Assembly (NCBI GenBank): GCA_017559985.1
Contig: JAFYPW010000015.1
Span: 1 to 37,758, forward strand
Source of the DNA: Oscillospiraceae bacterium
GTDB taxonomy: Bacteria > Bacillota > Clostridia > Oscillospirales > JAAYXM01
DNA: 37,758 bases
Reading direction: 5' to 3'
Shown: positions 34,481-37,758 of the stretch, piece by piece
Position numbering within the stretch: position 1 is the first letter of the stretch
Layout: each line of letters opens with the position of its first letter
Program-made: the position numbers and the translations under genes
The notes under the pieces: model-generated
The model's database searches: none
The model's input: only the letters and a program-made list of their open reading frames with translations
Told to the model about the DNA's origin: nothing

Positions 34481-35290
34481 ATGTCTGAAAGCATACCGAA
34501 AAGATGGCATATAGACGAGAACACATACGATGCTTATACAGTGGAAAGTCTTAAAACGGTAGATACGCACTGGCATTCGCATTTTCTCATAAACCTCTTT
34601 ACAGAAGGTCAGGGAATTCAGGAGATAAACGGAAAAAGCTATCCCATCCGCCGCGGAAGCATAATAATAATCTCGCCGCTTGATTTTCACAGAAACATAG
34701 TCAGCGATGAAGAAAAAGTTTCTGTCTGCGCGGTGAAATTTTCTGATAAGTTTTTTTACGATTCTCTTGCTGACCTTTGTTCTCTTGAAGATTTTCCGAT
34801 TGTGACAACACTTTCCGACGAGGACTATGAAACAGCAAAAACACTCTTTGAGCTTCTGCTTTCTCAGCAGGAAAAGAAAACGCTTATTGGTGCGGATAAG
34901 TTTTCGCGAAGCCTTATTGAGCAGCTTGTAATCCTCGCGTTGCGCGCCGTGGGCAAGAAAAAGAGCGAAGGCAATGTAACAAAAATGCGCCGTGCTCTCG
35001 GATATATCCATTACAATTTTCGTAACGGCTTAAAGGTGGAAGACGTTGCAAAGCATATAGGATATTCTCCGAACTATTTCAGTTCGGAGTTCAAGCGGGA
35101 AACGGGAATTGAATTTCAGAAATACCTGCAAGATTTAAGGCTTGATTTCGCAATGAATCTTTTAAGGTTTTCAAAGATTACCATAACAGAGGCGTGTTTT
35201 GAATCCGGTTTTAAAACACTGTCGCATTTCTCACAGACATTCAAGAAAAAATTCGGAACAGCTCCCGGCAAAATAAAAAAGGAGAAATGA
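34481..35290 (+). CDS. AraC-family transcriptional regulator
   Basis: Cytosolic activator of 269 residues. An N-terminal cupin sensor (about 20-130) shows DTHWHSHF, QEINGKSYPIRRGS and ISPLDFH, typical of sugar-sensing members. Two C-terminal helix-turn-helix motifs follow (about 175-265): LKVEDVAKHIGYSPNYFSSEFK, and ITEACFESGFKTLSHFSQTFKKKFG with TAPGKIK. An in-frame GTG at 34472 lies inside GAGAGGTG; the ATG at 34481, spaced for that ribosome site, is chosen. It is divergent from the SIS pair and 9 bases before the NamZ-like gene, so it probably controls both. The effector is unknown. Confidence 0.92.
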   Translation: MSESIPKRWHIDENTYDAYTVESLKTVDTHWHSHFLINLFTEGQGIQEINGKSYPIRRGSIIIISPLDFHRNIVSDEEKVSVCAVKFSDKFFYDSLADLCSLEDFPIVTTLSDEDYETAKTLFELLLSQQEKKTLIGADKFSRSLIEQLVILALRAVGKKKSEGNVTKMRRALGYIHYNFRNGLKVEDVAKHIGYSPNYFSSEFKRETGIEFQKYLQDLRLDFAMNLLRFSKITITEACFESGFKTLSHFSQTFKKKFGTAPGKIKKEK

Positions 35291-35299
35291 GGGGAGAAA

Positions 35300-36475
35300 A
35301 TGAAAAAGTGGAAGAACGGTGCGGTCACCCTTGCATGTGATGAACTTCGCGAGAGGATAAAGGGGAAAAAGATTGCGCTTATGATGAATACAACGGCGCT
35401 GCATAACGACGGCAGGCTTCTTATAGATGTCATCGTAAACGAAAAGTGGGCAGAGGTTGAGTTCTTTTTTGGTATGGAGCACGGCGTGCGAGGAGACCTT
35501 TATGCAAACGACGGTCATCTCTCCGACCGCGATTCCAAGACAGGTATAAAAATCGTCAATCTTTACGACTACCCGCGGCTTTCTCCACCTGTTGAGTGGA
35601 TAAAAGAGGTAGATGCGGTCGTGTTCTCGGCGCAGGATGTCGGAGTTCGCCACTGGACATATACGCCATGGCTTATGTTGCTTATTCAGTCGTGTGCAAC
35701 GGCAGGGCGTGAGGTTATAGTACTCGACCGTCCGAATCCCATCCGCGGTGATATTGTTGAGGGCGCACCCGCTGAGAAAAAGTATGCGGGCGGCGACCTT
35801 CTTTCAGGTTTTGAATATCCGCTTCGCCACGGTATGACGATAGGCGAACTTGCGACAATGTATAACGATATAAAAAATGTCGGTGCAGACCTCACGGTTC
35901 TTAAAATGCAGGGGTGGCGTCGCGATATGTGGTATGACGAAACAGGGCTTGTGTGGGTGCCGGGAAGCCCGAATATGCCCGATATGGACACTCCTTTGTT
36001 CTTTGCAGCAACAGGACTTATGCAGGCATCGTCCTTTTCTCTCGGGATCGGCACAACAACGCCGTTTGAGTTTGTCGGAGACGTCGGCTTTGACGGTCAG
36101 AAGCTTTCAGATACACTCAATGCGCTTGACCTTGCGGGAGTATATTTCATCCCGAAGCACTATATGGCGATGACATACAGAAACCCCGAGGAGGGCACAG
36201 GTCGAAAGCTCACACTTTGCGACGGTGCGTTTATGGTCATAAACGACAGAGACGCATTCCGTCCGGTAGAAACGCAGCTCCATATTATGGAAACCGTGAG
36301 AAATCTTTTCGGCGATAAGGTTGACTTTGAGTTTGACCTTGCGCGCTCACGTATGGGCACGGACAAGATATGCGATGCTCTGAAGGAAGGCAGGAGTCTT
36401 TACCCCATTATTGAAGAGTGGAGAGCGGGCGCGGAAGAGTTTAAAAGAATGCGCGAAAAATATCTTTTGTATTAA
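35300..36475 (+). CDS. DUF1343 protein, NamZ-like exo-beta-N-acetylmuramidase (GH171-like)
   Basis: Probable glycosidase that removes non-reducing N-acetylmuramic acid from peptidoglycan fragments, as shown for Bacillus subtilis NamZ (YbbC). The 391 residues have the family motifs in order: FFGMEHGVRGD (Glu60, His61), VVFSAQDVGVRHWTYTPW, VLDRPNPIRGDIVEGAP, RHGMTIGELATMYN, GLVWVPGSPNMPDMDT and FSLGIGTTTPFEFVG. The common relatives are exported; this one starts MKKWKNGAVTLACDEL with no signal peptide, so it should act in the cytosol. GGGGAG precedes the ATG, 9 bases after the AraC regulator. Activity on muropeptide fragments is inferred, and a related amino sugar is possible. Confidence 0.88.
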   Translation: MKKWKNGAVTLACDELRERIKGKKIALMMNTTALHNDGRLLIDVIVNEKWAEVEFFFGMEHGVRGDLYANDGHLSDRDSKTGIKIVNLYDYPRLSPPVEWIKEVDAVVFSAQDVGVRHWTYTPWLMLLIQSCATAGREVIVLDRPNPIRGDIVEGAPAEKKYAGGDLLSGFEYPLRHGMTIGELATMYNDIKNVGADLTVLKMQGWRRDMWYDETGLVWVPGSPNMPDMDTPLFFAATGLMQASSFSLGIGTTTPFEFVGDVGFDGQKLSDTLNALDLAGVYFIPKHYMAMTYRNPEEGTGRKLTLCDGAFMVINDRDAFRPVETQLHIMETVRNLFGDKVDFEFDLARSRMGTDKICDALKEGRSLYPIIEEWRAGAEEFKRMREKYLLY

Positions 36476-36480
36476 AAACA

Positions 36481-36518
36481 AAAAGAAATCCCCCGGGTAC
36501 CGGGGGGATTTCTTTTTT
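36481..36518. terminator. Bidirectional terminator between NamZ-like and sulfatase genes
   Basis: AAAGAAATCCCCC and GGGGGATTTCTTT form a long stem around GGGTACCG, with A and T runs at both ends. It also touches the stop codon of the sulfatase gene. Confidence 0.88.
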
Positions 36519-37758
36519 TACTGTTTTTTGGGTCTTTCCTGGTGGAAATATACTCCGTAATGAGCTTTGATTTCGCGGTCTCTGCAGAACTCGTTATAGG
36601 TTGCGTCAAGTCCGAGTTTTTCAAGTCTCTCAATGCCGTCCCAGCTGCCTATGGGATAGGCAATGTCGAAATTGTCAAGGAATTTCGGGCTTTTCTTTGC
36701 GATACCCTCGTAAATATCCTTTGTGAGGTCATGTGCTTCGATGCGTACACCTTTACAAATAATCATAAAATCCACAAGATGCATCATGAATTTATATTCA
36801 ATTTCACGATACTCATTTCTGCCGCCGAGGTTGACCTTTTCCTGAGGGTCGTTTATACGGTCGAACAGGCAGGTTTTATTTGTGAAAGGATAATACGTAA
36901 AGGTATAGCGTTTATCCACCAACGTCTTGCTGCTGTCGCAAAATTCGCTCATATTAACTTCTCTCTCGGCAACTTTTCCTGTTGCAAGTCCGATCATCGA
37001 GCGGGAGAGACCGAATGCTTTGTCATCACCTGCTATATCAAGAACGGTAGCTCCTATATCAAGATTTCCGCAAAGGGCGTCACAACGTGTACCCTTTTCG
37101 AGCGCGGGATGATTTGATATAATCATCGGGATAAACAGCTGTGGCTTATATGGCCAGGGACCTTTTGTCATAACGTTATAATCGTTTTCGCAGCTTCCGT
37201 GGTCAGAAGAGAAAATAATAGTTGTGTTTTCATAGATGCCGTTATCTTTTAAGGACTTAACAAGCCTGCCGACGAGAGCATCAACCTCTGCAATCAGTTC
37301 ACAGTATAATACACGTTCTTGCTTTCTCTCTTCATCAGCAATATGAGGGTCGCGAACTACCTCGACGGGGTTTAAGAAAGCTCTGCGGTAAAGCTCAACT
37401 GTCGGAATATCCTCATCGGGGCGTTCCTGAATCAGCACATCGGGAATTTTCTCTTCGTCAACAACGCCCGAAACTTCCTTTGGCGGGGTAAGAGGACCGT
37501 GGGGGGAGTTAAGACTGCAGAAAAGATAGACGGGCGCATTCTCGTTTTCAGGTGTCGCTCCGTTCGGAGCCTGTCCTGTTTTTGAATAGCTTTCTATAAA
37601 TACGATGGCCCTGTCTACCGTCCATCTGTCGTAAAAATCCTCTTCGGGATACGGGGAGTATTGCTTGTCCCTGAAATAATCAAACTTCTCATCGGGATAT
37701 TTGTTGTTGATATACTTTGAGTATGGACACACGTCTGCCATAGAGGGTAAAAGGAAAA
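36518..37758 (-). CDS. Sulfatase family protein, N-terminus outside the window
   Basis: Partial gene: the frame stays open through the right edge (FLLPS precedes the first internal Met at 37741), and the usual sulfatase N-terminus with the CxPxR formylglycine site is missing, so it lies beyond 37758. What remains (about 413 residues) shows CSLNSPHGPL (a substrate-site His region), the metal-site IIFSSDHGSCEND (Asp-His-Gly), TKGPWPYKP with the conserved Lys, and a C-terminal GSWDGIERLEKLGLDATYNEFCRDRE. The alkaline-phosphatase-type fold hydrolyses sulfate or phosphate esters, and some members are phosphonate or phosphoethanolamine hydrolases. The mature location cannot be judged without the N-terminus. 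It is convergent with the NamZ-like gene and probably part of the glycan cluster. Confidence 0.85.
   Translation of the reverse strand, partial: FLLPSMADVCPYSKYINNKYPDEKFDYFRDKQYSPYPEEDFYDRWTVDRAIVFIESYSKTGQAPNGATPENENAPVYLFCSLNSPHGPLTPPKEVSGVVDEEKIPDVLIQERPDEDIPTVELYRRAFLNPVEVVRDPHIADEERKQERVLYCELIAEVDALVGRLVKSLKDNGIYENTTIIFSSDHGSCENDYNVMTKGPWPYKPQLFIPMIISNHPALEKGTRCDALCGNLDIGATVLDIAGDDKAFGLSRSMIGLATGKVAEREVNMSEFCDSSKTLVDKRYTFTYYPFTNKTCLFDRINDPQEKVNLGGRNEYREIEYKFMMHLVDFMIICKGVRIEAHDLTKDIYEGIAKKSPKFLDNFDIAYPIGSWDGIERLEKLGLDATYNEFCRDREIKAHYGVYFHQERPKKQ

Noticed and set aside
1-37758. tRNA, rRNA, CRISPR arrays, insertion sequences, phage or integrase genes
   Set aside because: None was recognised by eye on either strand. 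Small structured RNAs could still be missed without a covariance search.

Overview
The window looks like chromosome from a low-to-mid GC anaerobic member of the Clostridia (Firmicutes), probably a gut Oscillospiraceae- or Christensenellales-like lineage. The reasons are strong AGGAGG-type ribosome binding sites, several TTG starts, promoters close to TTGACA-17-TATAAT, a Firmicutes-type gdpP-rplI-dnaB block with a c-di-AMP phosphodiesterase, and an oxygen-scavenging flavo-diiron protein plus rubredoxin pair. The genus cannot be fixed from this sequence alone. No rRNA, tRNA, CRISPR array, insertion sequence, phage gene or integrase was seen.

Layout. 74-1488: a PlsC-like acyltransferase overlapping a PAP2-type phosphatase (lipid metabolism). 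1532-2638 (-): an exported protein with a copper-amine-oxidase-N-like domain and a NodB fold that has lost its catalytic residues. 2761-4083: an AGCS amino acid:cation symporter. 4078-5893 (-): rodA and a YjjG-like HAD phosphatase. 6058-13655: a six-gene housekeeping operon gdpP-rplI-dnaB-tilS-hpt-ftsH with a good promoter and a terminal hairpin. It joins two gene blocks that are separate in Bacillus subtilis. 13700-21307 (-): a FAD-dependent dehydrogenase, an ArsB/NhaD-like transporter, and uvrB-uvrA (nucleotide excision repair). 21453-22247: a NagD-like phosphatase. 22289-23636 (-): fprA and rubredoxin, with a dyad operator over the promoter. 23842-25320: a ZIP metal transporter and a HAD phosphatase.

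From about 25.3 kb rightwards the window becomes accessory and catabolic. An uncharacterised all-helical, barrel/toroid-like protein and a class III aminotransferase follow a promoter whose transcription start is covered by a 26-bp perfect palindrome of LacI-family type. A LacI-family regulator with a consensus promoter lies just downstream, giving a compact candidate regulon. Then come a DegV protein, an M20 peptidase coupled to a cytosolic CapA-like protein, two tandem SIS-domain paralogues (COG4821-like), a divergent AraC regulator, a DUF1343/NamZ-like exo-muramidase without a signal peptide, and a sulfatase that runs off the right edge. None of these has an export signal that I can see, so the region is most simply read as intracellular breakdown of imported amino-sugar, muropeptide or sulfated glycan fragments. 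That reading is inference. No transporter of the cluster lies in the window, and the cluster probably continues to the right.

Most intergenic gaps are short. The larger ones (roughly 145-205 bases) hold promoters, operators or terminators and are described as such.
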